Below, piece after piece: positions 8,851 through 17,725 of a stretch of DNA of 64,000 bases (its first letter is position 1; each line of letters begins with the position of its first letter). The stretch lies in NCBI GenBank assembly GCA_936941155.1, contig CAKZJE010000107.1, positions 1 through 64,000 of the forward strand. The letters run 5' to 3'. The position numbers and the translations under genes are program-made. Origin of the DNA: an uncultured Methylomonas sp. (GTDB taxonomy: Bacteria; Pseudomonadota; Gammaproteobacteria; Methylococcales; Methylomonadaceae). The notes below the pieces were generated by a model. That model saw nothing but the letters and a program-made list of their open reading frames with translations, made no database searches and was not told the DNA's origin.

Positions 8851-9780
8851 GTGGATATTAACAAAAACTATTACAGCGTTTTAGGCGTTATTCCATCTGT
8901 AGAGTTAATTGTTATTAGAGCGGCATATAAAGCTTTAGTTCAAATTTATCATCCTGATCGTTATGCGGGGGATAAAACTGAAGCGCATCAAAAAATGGTA
9001 GAAATCAATGAAGCGTATAGTATTCTTTCCGACCCACTTAAGCGGAAAGAATACGATAGCTTACACAAGTCTAAAATGCAGGAACGCGACTCTTATGATG
9101 AGTCTGAAAATGAAAAGCCAACGTATGACCCGCTAAAAGATGATTGGGATACCGTCATAGAATACTACCCAGATATTTCAGAATTAGAAAAGCGACTTTC
9201 AAAGTTATCATGGAAGATAGGATATTCTTATAGAGCGTATTTGCTAGAATCTAAACTGTTTGAAGAACGGATTAAAATTGCGAACAAGTTAGAACAAGAA
9301 TTTTTGGAAACATACTTTGGTGATAATTCATCGGTTTTGGATTTTGCTAAAGAATTAATAAATTCGGGTAACAAAGTAGTGGCAAAAGAACTGAATAAAG
9401 CTATAAAAGTTCTTGGCAGTCAAAAATCTCAAGAAATAATTCATCGAATTCGGACGAAATATAATATTCTGAGTTTTGAGCAAAAGCAGGTACAAATACT
9501 AGAAAGTTTGGGATGTAAAGTAGGTTTTGATTTATATACAAACGTTTGGAGGATTGAGTCTCCAAAAAATAAAATTTCTACCATTAAATCTATTGAAGAG
9601 CTAATAGTATTTACAAAACAGCGTCAAATAGAGGTTTGGTGTGAGGATAAATTAGAAAAAAATGGTTATCTATTAGAAAAATTTGGTTCACGATGGCGTT
9701 CCACAGATAGCAATAGTACTAGAAGAGGTTTTGACTCGATTCAGGAATTAGAAGTTTTTGCCAAATCTCTAAAACTATAA
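8851..9780 (+). CDS. DnaJ-domain protein inserted in the fds operon
   Basis: The 309-aa protein begins with a J domain (residues about 5-70) containing the HPD tripeptide in 'QIYHPDRYAGDK' and 'EAYSILSDPLKRKEYDSL', so it should stimulate an Hsp70 ATPase. No G/F region or zinc finger follows. The rest is a charged helical region and a C-terminal part with two similar repeats (ILESLGCKVGFDLYTNVWRI and KLEKNGYLLEKFGSRWRS, each followed by a 'SIEELIVF/SIQELEVF' helix). The start is GTG two bases after the fdsB stop. It is not part of known fds operons. Its codon use looks more AT-rich than the flanking fds genes, suggesting acquisition. Confidence 0.85.
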   Translation: MDINKNYYSVLGVIPSVELIVIRAAYKALVQIYHPDRYAGDKTEAHQKMVEINEAYSILSDPLKRKEYDSLHKSKMQERDSYDESENEKPTYDPLKDDWDTVIEYYPDISELEKRLSKLSWKIGYSYRAYLLESKLFEERIKIANKLEQEFLETYFGDNSSVLDFAKELINSGNKVVAKELNKAIKVLGSQKSQEIIHRIRTKYNILSFEQKQVQILESLGCKVGFDLYTNVWRIESPKNKISTIKSIEELIVFTKQRQIEVWCEDKLEKNGYLLEKFGSRWRSTDSNSTRRGFDSIQELEVFAKSLKL

Positions 9781-9846
9781 TTTTAAGAGGCAATGTGAAA
9801 AGCTATTGTAAATAACTGCAAAAACTTTTTCTGGAGTTAATAAAAA

Positions 9847-10044
9847 ATGAAATCAGAATTTGAGCGAATCACCACCAACCCAGAAATCTGTCACGGCAAA
9901 CCCTGCATTCGTGGTTTACGTTATCCGGTTCAAATGATTTTAGAATGGTTAAGTTCAGGAATGACACAAACAGAAATTCTTGAAGATTATGAAGACCTTG
10001 AGCAAGAAGATATTTTCGCCTCATTAAATTTTTCAAAATGTTAG
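9847..10044 (+). CDS. DUF433 (VapB45-like) protein, probably C-terminally truncated
   Basis: The sequence 'FERITTNPEICHGKPCIRGL' and 'MILEWLSSGMTQTEILEDY' followed by 'DLEQEDIFASLNF' is the DUF433 fold, small winged-helix-like proteins often serving as antitoxin to a PIN-like DUF5615 toxin. Members usually run about ten more residues (a final helix of the type 'YAAKL...'); here the frame stops after 'NFSKC'. Reading in another frame just past this point gives 'KMLEKTFLS', which could be the lost tail, so a small frameshift is possible. No DUF5615 partner is next to it. Confidence 0.75.
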   Translation: MKSEFERITTNPEICHGKPCIRGLRYPVQMILEWLSSGMTQTEILEDYEDLEQEDIFASLNFSKC

Positions 10045-10069
10045 AAAAAACTTTCCTGAGTAAACCATT

Positions 10070-10681
10070 ATGTCTTACAGCGAATTCAGTTTGGCACGAA
10101 TAAAAAAAGAATTTCAAATAACCGTGATTGAAAAAGTCGGTTTATTTGATAATTTACCAACAAAGAGTTGTTCTGCTTATTTAGCTGAAACGTTAGCTTA
10201 TAATGTTCCGTTAGCTATTAGTAATAATACTGAAAAAGCCCGTTCCGAGTTAATTATTTCTCCTATTTTAGTAGAAGCACGAAAACATCAGGAACAGTTT
10301 AATTTCTTTTCCGGCACTAAATTTGATGTAGATGAATCAAAGGGCTTAAATGGTTTTTGTGATTTTATTGTGACCTCTTCAGAAGAAAGACTTTACATCA
10401 CTGCCCCTGTTTTTATGCTGGTAGAAGCAAAAAACGAAAATATTAATGGCGGTTTCGGTCAATGTATTGCGGAAATGGTAGCTGCACAAATCTTTAATAA
10501 TCAAGAAAATAACAGTATTAAAACTATTTGGGGCGCAGTCACTAGCGGGACAAACTGGCAATTTTTAAAATTAGAAAACAACATAGTTGAACTTGATTTA
10601 AAAGATTATTATTTACACGATATTGAAAAAATATTGGGATTTTTAACGCTCCCCTGTCAATCTTTGGGGAATAACCAATAA
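10070..10681 (+). CDS. PD-(D/E)XK-like hypothetical protein
   Basis: A 203-aa protein with a possible nuclease-fold core: 'ELIISPILVEARK', then 'LNGFCDFIV' followed by 'PVFMLVEAKNE' (Asp, then E-x-K) and 'GQCIAEMVAAQIFNNQ'. The pattern D...ExK before a helix with Gln is typical of the PD-(D/E)XK superfamily. It resembles, more distantly, the proteins at 34504-35145 and 38382-39041, which share the '..GxxxGxxWxFxxL' strand near the end ('GAVTSGTNWQFLKLE' here). Biological role unknown. It is the last of three non-fds genes between fdsB and fdsA, 25 bases after the DUF433 gene. Confidence 0.7.
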   Translation: MSYSEFSLARIKKEFQITVIEKVGLFDNLPTKSCSAYLAETLAYNVPLAISNNTEKARSELIISPILVEARKHQEQFNFFSGTKFDVDESKGLNGFCDFIVTSSEERLYITAPVFMLVEAKNENINGGFGQCIAEMVAAQIFNNQENNSIKTIWGAVTSGTNWQFLKLENNIVELDLKDYYLHDIEKILGFLTLPCQSLGNNQ

Positions 10682-10713
10682 GCCGCCTAAAACGTCACAC
10701 GAGGACACACATC

Positions 10714-13560
10714 ATGTATAAAGAAAAAGATTTTGGCACTCCCGCCAGTAGTGCCACACAAACCGTAAATTTAGAAATTGATGGTTTTAAAGTAACCGCT
10801 CCGGCTGGGACTTCTGTGATGCGAGCGGCGGCTAGTATCGGTATTGAAATTCCCAAACTTTGCGCCACCGACAGTGTTGAACCGTTTGGCTCGTGCCGCT
10901 TATGTGTAGTGCAAATTGAAGGTGGGCGTGGAATGCCTGCTTCCTGCACTACGCCAGTCGCAGAAGGCATGAAAGTCGTCACACAAAATAAAAAGTTAGC
11001 TGATGTACGACGCGGCGTGATGGAATTGTATATTTCTGACCATCCTCTCGATTGCTTAACCTGTTCTGCAAATGGCGATTGTGAATTGCAAGATATGGCT
11101 GGCGCGGTTGGTTTGCGTGAAGTGCGTTATCGTCCAATCACCACCCATTTAAATGCCGTCAAAGACGAAAGTAATCCTTATTTCAGTTTCGATCCCAGCA
11201 AATGTATTGTTTGCTCTCGTTGTGTGCGTGCTTGTGAAGAAACCCAAGGTACATTCGCATTAACCATCGACGGACGTGGATTCGACTCCAAAGTTTCCCC
11301 CGGACAAAATGAAGCTTTCATGGATTCAGAATGCGTTTCTTGTGGCGCGTGTGTGCAAGCGTGTCCAACTGCAACGTTAATGGAAAAATCCGTTATCGAT
11401 CATGGTCAACCTGAACACGCGATTGTCACCACTTGCGCTTACTGCGGTGTTGGTTGTTCATTCCGTGCCGAAATGAAAGGCGAACAAGTGATTCGCATGG
11501 TTCCTAACAAAGACGGAAAAGCCAATCACGGACATTCTTGTGTGAAAGGTCGTTTTGCTTTTGGTTATGCCACTCACAAAGATCGCATCACCAAACCAAT
11601 GATTCGATCTAGCATTAAAGATGCGTGGAAAGAAGTGAGCTGGGAAGAGGCGATTGCTTATGCTGCATCCGAGCTAAAACGCATTCAAGCTAAATACGGT
11701 AAAGACTCTATCGGTGGTATTACATCATCACGTTGCACCAACGAAGAAACGTACTTAGTTCAAAAGTTAATCCGCGCAGGCTTTGGTAATAATAACGTGG
11801 ACACCTGCGCCCGTGTTTGCCATTCACCTACAGGTTACGGCCTAAAGAAAACATTCGGTGAATCATCAGGCACACAAGACTTTGATTCAGTTATGGATTC
11901 TGATGTCATCATGGTGATTGGTGCAAACCCAACCGATGGTCATCCTGTTTTTGGCTCAATGATGAAAAAACGCCTGCGTCAAGGCGCAAAATTAATCGTT
12001 GTTGATCCACGCGAAATTGATTTAGTCAAAAACTCTCCTCACGTTCATGCTAATCACCATTTGAAATTGCGCCCAGGTACTAACGTCGCATTAATCAATG
12101 CTCTGGCATATACAATTGTGACTGAAAATTTGGTTGACGAAGACTTTGTAAAAACACGCTGTGACGTAGCTTCTTTTGAAAAATGGCGAACATTTATTGC
12201 GCAAGAACATCATTCTCCTGAAGCCTCTGAATCTATCACAGGCGTTCCTGCTGCTGAAGTACGGGCTGCTGCTAGAATTTATGCAACTGAGAAAAATAGT
12301 GCAATTTATTATGGTTTAGGTGTCACTGAACACAGTCAAGGCTCAACCTCTGTCATCGGCATTGCAAATCTGGCAATGGCAACTGGCAACTTAGGGCGCA
12401 GCGGTGTAGGCGTAAATCCATTACGCGGACAAAACAACGTTCAAGGCTCGTGTGATATGGGGTCTTTCCCACATGAATTTCCAGGCTATCGTAACGTTGC
12501 TGATAAGGCAACGCGCACTTTGTTTGAAAATGCTTGGCAAGTTGAACTCAGTGGAACTCCAGGCTTACGAATTCCAAACATGTTTGAGGCTGCACTAGAC
12601 GGCAGCTTTATGGGCTTATATTGCGAAGGCGAAGACATTGCCCAATCTGACCCAGACATCAAACATGTTCATGCTGCATTACGAGCGATGGAATGTGTGA
12701 TTGTGCAAGATATTTTCTTGAACGAAACAGCAAAATTTGCTCATGTGTTTTTACCCGGATCATCATTCTTAGAAAAAGACGGCACATTCACCAATGCAGA
12801 ACGCCGGATTTCACCTGTGCGTAAGGTGATGAAGCCATTAGCAGTTTATGCTGATTGGGAAGTGACGCAAATGCTATCAAATGCTTTGGGTTATCCAATG
12901 AACTATACACATCCCTCTGAAATTATGGATGAAATAGCCAGTTTGAAACCTAGCTTTACAAACGTCAGCTACGCAAAAATTGATGAAATGGGTAGTATTC
13001 AATGGCCTTGTAATGACGAAGCTCCTGATGGTACGCCAATTATGCACACAGAACATTTCTTGCGTGACAATGGCAAGGGTTTGTTTATGTTGACTGAATA
13101 TGTAGCAACCGCTGAAAAAGTTACCCCGATGTTCCCGTTGATTTTAACGACCGGACGGATTCTGTCGCAATATAATGTTGGCGCACAAACTCGTCGTACA
13201 GACAACGTTGCTTGGCATTCTGAAGATCGTTTGGAAATTCATCCACATGATGCAGAAGACCGTGGCGTAGTGACAGGTGATTGGGTTGGAATTAAAAGCC
13301 GTGCAGGAGAAACAGTGTTGCGGGCTTTGGTTTCTGAGCGTGTACAGCCGGGCGTAGTTTACACTACCTTCCATTTCCCAGAGTCAGGGGCAAATGTAAT
13401 TACAACCGACAACTCAGACTGGGCGACAAATTGCCCTGAATATAAAGTCACCGCTGTGCAAATCACTAAAGTCATGCACCCGTCAGCATGGCAACAAAGC
13501 TATGCTGATTTTAGTGAGCAACAACTGGAATTGCTGGAAACAGCGCAGCAAAATGGCTAA
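10714..13560 (+). CDS. fdsA: NAD-dependent formate dehydrogenase alpha (catalytic) subunit
   Basis: The 948-aa molybdopterin oxidoreductase oxidises formate to CO2. The N-terminus holds a [2Fe-2S] domain ('FGSCRLCVVQIEGG'), a NuoG-type cluster ('CLTCSANGDCELQDM'), two ferredoxin-type [4Fe-4S] motifs ('CIVCSRCVRACEE' and 'CVSCGACVQACPT'), then the catalytic-domain cluster 'CAYCGVGCSF' and the bis-MGD domain. The active site is a cysteine, not selenocysteine, in 'VDTCARVCHSPTGYGL'. The last 150 residues are the MGD-binding C-terminal domain. An 'gaggac' element 10 bases upstream supports the ATG chosen. It overlaps fdhD by 8 bases. Confidence 0.97.
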   Translation: MYKEKDFGTPASSATQTVNLEIDGFKVTAPAGTSVMRAAASIGIEIPKLCATDSVEPFGSCRLCVVQIEGGRGMPASCTTPVAEGMKVVTQNKKLADVRRGVMELYISDHPLDCLTCSANGDCELQDMAGAVGLREVRYRPITTHLNAVKDESNPYFSFDPSKCIVCSRCVRACEETQGTFALTIDGRGFDSKVSPGQNEAFMDSECVSCGACVQACPTATLMEKSVIDHGQPEHAIVTTCAYCGVGCSFRAEMKGEQVIRMVPNKDGKANHGHSCVKGRFAFGYATHKDRITKPMIRSSIKDAWKEVSWEEAIAYAASELKRIQAKYGKDSIGGITSSRCTNEETYLVQKLIRAGFGNNNVDTCARVCHSPTGYGLKKTFGESSGTQDFDSVMDSDVIMVIGANPTDGHPVFGSMMKKRLRQGAKLIVVDPREIDLVKNSPHVHANHHLKLRPGTNVALINALAYTIVTENLVDEDFVKTRCDVASFEKWRTFIAQEHHSPEASESITGVPAAEVRAAARIYATEKNSAIYYGLGVTEHSQGSTSVIGIANLAMATGNLGRSGVGVNPLRGQNNVQGSCDMGSFPHEFPGYRNVADKATRTLFENAWQVELSGTPGLRIPNMFEAALDGSFMGLYCEGEDIAQSDPDIKHVHAALRAMECVIVQDIFLNETAKFAHVFLPGSSFLEKDGTFTNAERRISPVRKVMKPLAVYADWEVTQMLSNALGYPMNYTHPSEIMDEIASLKPSFTNVSYAKIDEMGSIQWPCNDEAPDGTPIMHTEHFLRDNGKGLFMLTEYVATAEKVTPMFPLILTTGRILSQYNVGAQTRRTDNVAWHSEDRLEIHPHDAEDRGVVTGDWVGIKSRAGETVLRALVSERVQPGVVYTTFHFPESGANVITTDNSDWATNCPEYKVTAVQITKVMHPSAWQQSYADFSEQQLELLETAQQNG

Positions 13561-14407
13561 TACTCTTCTAAACAGTCCAGATTTAGGTTTGGACTCTATA
13601 GCGGAGTTGGGCTGGACAAATTATCAGCAGCGTCTGGTAGATCGTTGGCAAGGAAGCCAACACAGTCAGGAACAGGATTGTGTCGCAGAAGAAGTGCCGA
13701 TTGTATTAATGTATAACGGCATTTCCCATGTAGTGATGTTGGCAACACCTACTAATTTGGAAGATTTTGCTTTAGGGTTTAGCATGACCGAAGGCATCAT
13801 CCGCAACCCAAAAGAGTTTTTATCAGCGAAAGTGTATCACCGCGCTAACGGCATTGAAGTACAAGTAAAGATTCCTGATGAACGCTTTCAATGCTTAGCT
13901 GATAAAGGGCGTAATCTTACGGGGCGCACCGGTTGTGGTCTGTGTGGTGCAAGCACTTTGAAACAAGCGATTCGCACTCCGCCTCCTGTAAATAGCACTG
14001 TTGCAGTCACCGCTGAACAATTAACAACCGCCCTTGCTAGTTTGCAACATAAACAATCCTTAAACCAATTAACAGGCGCAATTCATGCAGCTGCTTGGGT
14101 TGTTCCAGAACTCGGAATTATTGATATTCGCGAAGATGTTGGACGGCATAACGCCCTAGATAAACTGCTTGGGCTTTTGTATCGCACGAATCGCGACATC
14201 AATACTGGATTTGTGATTGTCACAAGTCGTGCTAGTTATGAAATGGTGCAGAAAACCGCTTTTATCGGTATAGGTTTATTGGTTGCAATTTCTGCTCCTA
14301 CAGGTTTAGCCATTCGCCTTGCCGAACAAGCAGGCGTAACTTTAATCGGTTTTGCCCGCGATGATAAGCATGTTGTTTACAGTCACGGTCATCGCTTGAG
14401 TCATTAA
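13553..14407 (+). CDS. fdhD: Formate dehydrogenase accessory sulfurtransferase FdhD (FdsC)
   Basis: FdhD/FdsC transfers sulfur to the bis-MGD cofactor so that the alpha subunit becomes active. Family motifs visible are 'LEDFALGFSMTEGII', the two-cysteine loop 'GRTGCGLCGAS', 'DIREDVGRHNALDKLLG' and 'SRASYEMVQKTA'. The ATG at 13553 overlaps the fdsA stop by 8 bases; the frame is open further upstream (13502) but those residues are antisense-like filler from fdsA. The position between fdsA and fdsD is the standard fds operon order. Confidence 0.95.
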   Translation: MANTLLNSPDLGLDSIAELGWTNYQQRLVDRWQGSQHSQEQDCVAEEVPIVLMYNGISHVVMLATPTNLEDFALGFSMTEGIIRNPKEFLSAKVYHRANGIEVQVKIPDERFQCLADKGRNLTGRTGCGLCGASTLKQAIRTPPPVNSTVAVTAEQLTTALASLQHKQSLNQLTGAIHAAAWVVPELGIIDIREDVGRHNALDKLLGLLYRTNRDINTGFVIVTSRASYEMVQKTAFIGIGLLVAISAPTGLAIRLAEQAGVTLIGFARDDKHVVYSHGHRLSH

Positions 14408-14428
14408 CTTACCCTTAATAATATCATT

Positions 14429-14650
14429 ATGAAAGTAGAAAAATTAGTAAAAATGGCTAATGACATTAGCAATTTCTTTGATTCAGAAAGTGATAAAAAC
14501 ATTGCTGCTATCGGCGTTAAAGATCATATTACCCATACATGGGAGCCTAGAATGTTAAAGCTATTACTAGAATATGCTCAACAAGACGGTGCTGAACTTA
14601 GTGTATTAGCTCGTGATGCTGTGAGCCGTATTCAAGCTGAAGCAAAATAG
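14429..14650 (+). CDS. fdsD: Formate dehydrogenase delta subunit
   Basis: The 73-aa protein matches FdsD: 'KLVKMANDISNFFDS' at the start, 'AIGVKDHITHTWEPRML' in the middle. FdsD is a small subunit required for maturation of the active enzyme, without a cofactor of its own. It is the final gene of the operon, 21 bases after fdhD, and is followed by a strong terminator. Confidence 0.93.
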   Translation: MKVEKLVKMANDISNFFDSESDKNIAAIGVKDHITHTWEPRMLKLLLEYAQQDGAELSVLARDAVSRIQAEAK

Positions 14651-14703
14651 TTTTAAATCTTATCTGTAAAATCTCAGAATTCCCACCTCAATTCTGAATC
14701 CTT

Positions 14704-14732
14704 AAAAAAACGCCCCATCTTGGGGCGTTTTT
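14704..14732 (+). terminator. Rho-independent terminator of the fds operon
   Basis: ACGCCCCA and TGGGGCGT form an 8-bp GC-rich stem with a 3-4 base loop, followed by TTTTT and preceded by seven A's, so it could work in both directions. It lies 54 bases after fdsD. Confidence 0.9.
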
Positions 14733-14853
14733 GCACCTAGTCTATCTCAACTCAAACGCTACAAATCAGGATTATCAGTATTTGTGCACCATTATGATTA
14801 TGGTCTAAGATTTGCTTAAGATTGTAAAAATACAATTTCAAAATCTATTCATC

Positions 14854-15897
14854 ATGCACAAAAAAATTCTCGATCATCTTAACGAAGCCATTTTATTGTT
14901 CAATCAGGATCTCGTCTTAACTTATATCAATACCGCCGGTGAAATATTGCTGGCTGATAGTGCAAAACATCTTGTCGGCAGCAATGCGAAAACTATTTTT
15001 AATGCCTCAACCGCATTATTAAACCACTTGCAACAATCATTAAATAGCCAAGAAGCCTTAGCTGGCAGAGAATTAACCCTAGAGCGTCTTAATCAATCAA
15101 TCACTGTCAATTGCAGCGTCACTCCGTTACTTGAAAATAATAAATTTTCTGAACTCTTAATGGAGCTGCAACAAGTTGACAGACATTTGTGGATTACCAA
15201 AGAAGAACAACTCTCAGCACAGCATCAAATTAGCCGCATGTTGGTGCGGGGCTTAGCACATGAAATCAAAAATCCGCTCGGTGGCTTACGAGGAGCGGCA
15301 CAATTGTTGGATTTGGAATTAACCGATCCTGAATTAAAAGAATATACCCAAATCATTATCGCTGAAGCCGATCGCTTGAAAGATTTAATGGATAAAATGT
15401 TAGGGCCGAATAAATTGCCGCAAAAATCTGAAATTAATATTCATCAGATTTTAGAGCGAGTAAGACAATTAGTGATTGCTGAAGCCAGCGGCACAGCACA
15501 AATTATTTGTGATTATGACCCTAGTATTCCAGATTTATTAGCCGATAAAAACCAACTGATTCAAGCATTGCTCAATATTGTCCGCAATGCAATTCAAGCG
15601 TTAGAACAACGCAACGATGGAGAAATCACCATCCGCACCCGCATTCACAGGCAAATGACGATTGGGCGAAAGCGATATAAGCTTTTGATTAAAACAGATA
15701 TTATTGACAATGGCTGCGGAATCAAAGCCGATATGATAGGACAGGTTTTTTATCCCATGATTACAGGCAGAGCAGAAGGCACAGGCTTAGGGCTGTCAAT
15801 TGCACAAGCTCTTATCAATCAACATAACGGCATTATTGAATGCAGCAGTGAGCCGGGCAATACGGTTTTTTCTGTTTATTTACCACTGGAGCTTTAA
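14854..15897 (+). CDS. ntrB: Nitrogen regulation sensor kinase NtrB (GlnL)
   Basis: A cytoplasmic histidine kinase with an N-terminal PAS domain ('ILDHLNEAILLFNQDLVLTY'), the NtrB-type H box 'GLAHEIKNPLGGLRGAAQLL', the N box 'NIVRNAIQAL' and ATP-lid motifs 'DNGCGI' and 'GTGLGLSIAQ'. It phosphorylates or dephosphorylates NtrC depending on PII (nitrogen status). The frame extends to a TTG at 14812, but the ATG at 14854 begins 'MHKKILDHLNEAILLF', which matches the family start, so it is preferred. ntrC starts 2 bases after its stop. glnA is not adjacent. Confidence 0.93.
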   Translation: MHKKILDHLNEAILLFNQDLVLTYINTAGEILLADSAKHLVGSNAKTIFNASTALLNHLQQSLNSQEALAGRELTLERLNQSITVNCSVTPLLENNKFSELLMELQQVDRHLWITKEEQLSAQHQISRMLVRGLAHEIKNPLGGLRGAAQLLDLELTDPELKEYTQIIIAEADRLKDLMDKMLGPNKLPQKSEINIHQILERVRQLVIAEASGTAQIICDYDPSIPDLLADKNQLIQALLNIVRNAIQALEQRNDGEITIRTRIHRQMTIGRKRYKLLIKTDIIDNGCGIKADMIGQVFYPMITGRAEGTGLGLSIAQALINQHNGIIECSSEPGNTVFSVYLPLEL

Positions 15898-15899
15898 TC

Positions 15900-17330
15900 A
15901 TGGAAACGGTTGCAGATAAAGTTTGGATTGTTGATGACGACAAATCAATTCGCTGGGTGCTAGATAAAGCCTTAAAAAAAGCGTCCATCAATAGTCGCAG
16001 TTTTTCAGGTGCAAAAGCCTTGTTAGAAGCCTTGCAGCACGAAGTACCTGATGCGTTGTTGACCGATATTCGGATGCCTGAAATGGATGGTTTGGAATTA
16101 TTGGCAAAAGTGCAAGTGCAGTACCCAACTTTGCCAATGATTGTAATGACCGCACATTCTGATTTAGAAAGTGCGGTATCCGCGTTTCATGGTGGTGCGT
16201 TTGAATATTTGCCGAAACCTTTCGACATTAAAGAAGTGATTGATATAGTGCAACGCGCTTGCATTCATAGTCGGCAACAAAAAAGCCAACAACCTTCCGA
16301 ATCCATTGAAATGATTGAGGCAACACCGGAAATTATTGGTGCAGCTCCTGCCATGCAGGAAGTGTTTCGAGCGATTGGTCGCTTAGCACGTTCACATATT
16401 ACGGTATTGATAAATGGCGAATCGGGCACAGGTAAAGAACTGGTTGCAAAAGCGTTGCATCGCCATAGCCCTCGCGCTAAAAAACCCTTTATTGCCCTCA
16501 ATATGGCAGCGATTCCAAAAGATTTAATGGAATCTGAATTATTTGGGCACGAAAAAGGTGCATTCACCGGCGCACAGGCTCGCCGCGCGGGGCGTTTTGA
16601 ACAAGCCGATAAAGGCACTTTATTTTTAGATGAAATTGGCGATATGCCAGCCGAATTGCAAACCCGTTTATTGCGGGTTTTAGCGGATGGCGAATATTAT
16701 CCAGTCGGCGCAACTTCTTCGGTGAAAGTCGATGTGCGAATTATTGCCGCAACCCATCAAAATTTAGAAAATCTAGTCTCCGCAGGACGCTTTAGAGAAG
16801 ATTTGTTTCATCGTTTAAATGTGATTCGGATTCACATTCCGCCACTGCGGGAACGAATTCAAGATATTGGCTTGCTGATGCGGCATTTTTTAACCCAAGC
16901 GGCAAACGAGCTGAATACCGAAATAAAAATCTTAAGACCAGAAACCGAAGCTTTTTTAATGACCTTGCCTTGGCCGGGAAACGTTAGGCAATTAGAAAAT
17001 ATTTGCCGTTGGTTGACCGTGATGGCATCGGGGCGAGAAATTTACCTAACTGATTTACCACAAGAATTGCAAAATGCCAACAAACAAAAAAACCTAATAA
17101 CAGAGAAAGAAGATTGGCGTAGTTTGTTGTATGAAGCAATCGAACTTCAATTAATTGTGGGAAAATCGGAAATTGCCAGAGAAACCATTGCAGATGTAGA
17201 ATCCATTATGATTAAAGCGGCTTTGGCACATTCTGCTGGCAAACGTTATGAAGCGGCGTTGTTACTGGGTTATGGTAGAAATACCTTGACCCGAAAAATT
17301 CAAGAATTAGGTTTAGAAAAAGAAAATTAA
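15900..17330 (+). CDS. ntrC: Nitrogen regulation response regulator NtrC (GlnG)
   Basis: The 476-aa sigma-54 activator has a receiver domain with the phospho-acceptor Asp in 'LLTDIRMPEMDGLELL' (about residue 55), an AAA+ domain with Walker A 'GESGTGKELVAKAL', the sigma-54 contact loop 'GHEKGAFTGAQ', Walker B 'GTLFLDEIGDMP', and a C-terminal Fis-type HTH ('YEAALLLGYGRNTLTRKIQELG' region). It forms an operon with ntrB and activates nitrogen-starvation genes. A palindromic terminator follows 25 bases after the stop. Confidence 0.97.
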   Translation: METVADKVWIVDDDKSIRWVLDKALKKASINSRSFSGAKALLEALQHEVPDALLTDIRMPEMDGLELLAKVQVQYPTLPMIVMTAHSDLESAVSAFHGGAFEYLPKPFDIKEVIDIVQRACIHSRQQKSQQPSESIEMIEATPEIIGAAPAMQEVFRAIGRLARSHITVLINGESGTGKELVAKALHRHSPRAKKPFIALNMAAIPKDLMESELFGHEKGAFTGAQARRAGRFEQADKGTLFLDEIGDMPAELQTRLLRVLADGEYYPVGATSSVKVDVRIIAATHQNLENLVSAGRFREDLFHRLNVIRIHIPPLRERIQDIGLLMRHFLTQAANELNTEIKILRPETEAFLMTLPWPGNVRQLENICRWLTVMASGREIYLTDLPQELQNANKQKNLITEKEDWRSLLYEAIELQLIVGKSEIARETIADVESIMIKAALAHSAGKRYEAALLLGYGRNTLTRKIQELGLEKEN

Positions 17331-17354
17331 TCAAAAGTGTAAAAGTTTTCGTGT

Positions 17355-17390
17355 AAACCTGTCAGGTTTCTAAAACCTGACAGGTTTATT
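17355..17390. terminator. Bidirectional terminator between ntrC and the 17398 gene
   Basis: An inverted repeat AAACCTGTCAGGTTT / AAACCTGACAGGTTT with a 4-6 base centre, followed by TATTTATT. It sits between two convergent genes. The core (ACCTGaCAGGT) belongs to the palindromic repeat family seen at several other places in the window. Confidence 0.7.
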
Positions 17391-17397
17391 TATTCTA

Positions 17398-17706
17398 CTA
17401 AGGCATTGCCGCAGCCATTTTCCCTAACATTTCCACTACTTTTGCAACCTGCATAATGGTTGCTGCAATTTTATCCAAATCATCAATCGCTTCTTTAATC
17501 GACTGATTCGCCGCATTCAAATTATGTGTCACCGCAATATATTCTTTTGAATTTTTTTTCACATTCTCCTTGACCAACTTTTCAATTGACTCCGTAATCA
17601 CATCAAATTGTTCACGCAATTTTTCTTTTTGTTCAATATCTTCAGCTGCCAAGATTAACTCAAGCAGAGCATCGCTGGTTTCGGTTAATTGTTCGCCCAA
17701 TGTCAT
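17398..17706 (-). CDS. Helical hypothetical protein
   Basis: A 102-aa protein predicted to be almost entirely alpha-helical: 'GEQLTETSDALLELILAAED', then a charged coiled-coil-like section (EKLREQFDVITESIEKLVKE) and a C-terminal amphipathic helix ('IAATIMQVAKVVEMLGKM'). No signal peptide. It follows the lipoprotein gene by 19 bases on the same strand, so the two are likely one operon and may interact. Family not recognised. Confidence 0.7.
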   Translation of the reverse strand: MTLGEQLTETSDALLELILAAEDIEQKEKLREQFDVITESIEKLVKENVKKNSKEYIAVTHNLNAANQSIKEAIDDLDKIAATIMQVAKVVEMLGKMAAAMP

Positions 17707-17725
17707 TTAATTTCTCACACTTAAG

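Noticed and set aside
11791-11850. Possible selenocysteine in FdsA
   Set aside because: The active-site codon is TGC (Cys), with no TGA in the frame, so no selenocysteine is used.
14785-14812. NtrC-like binding site (TGCACCATTATGATTATGGTC) before ntrB
   Set aside because: The half-sites are 9 bases apart, whereas NtrC sites need about 3-5 between TGCACCA and TGGTGCA, and the right half is incomplete. It could be a weak site, but I cannot support it.
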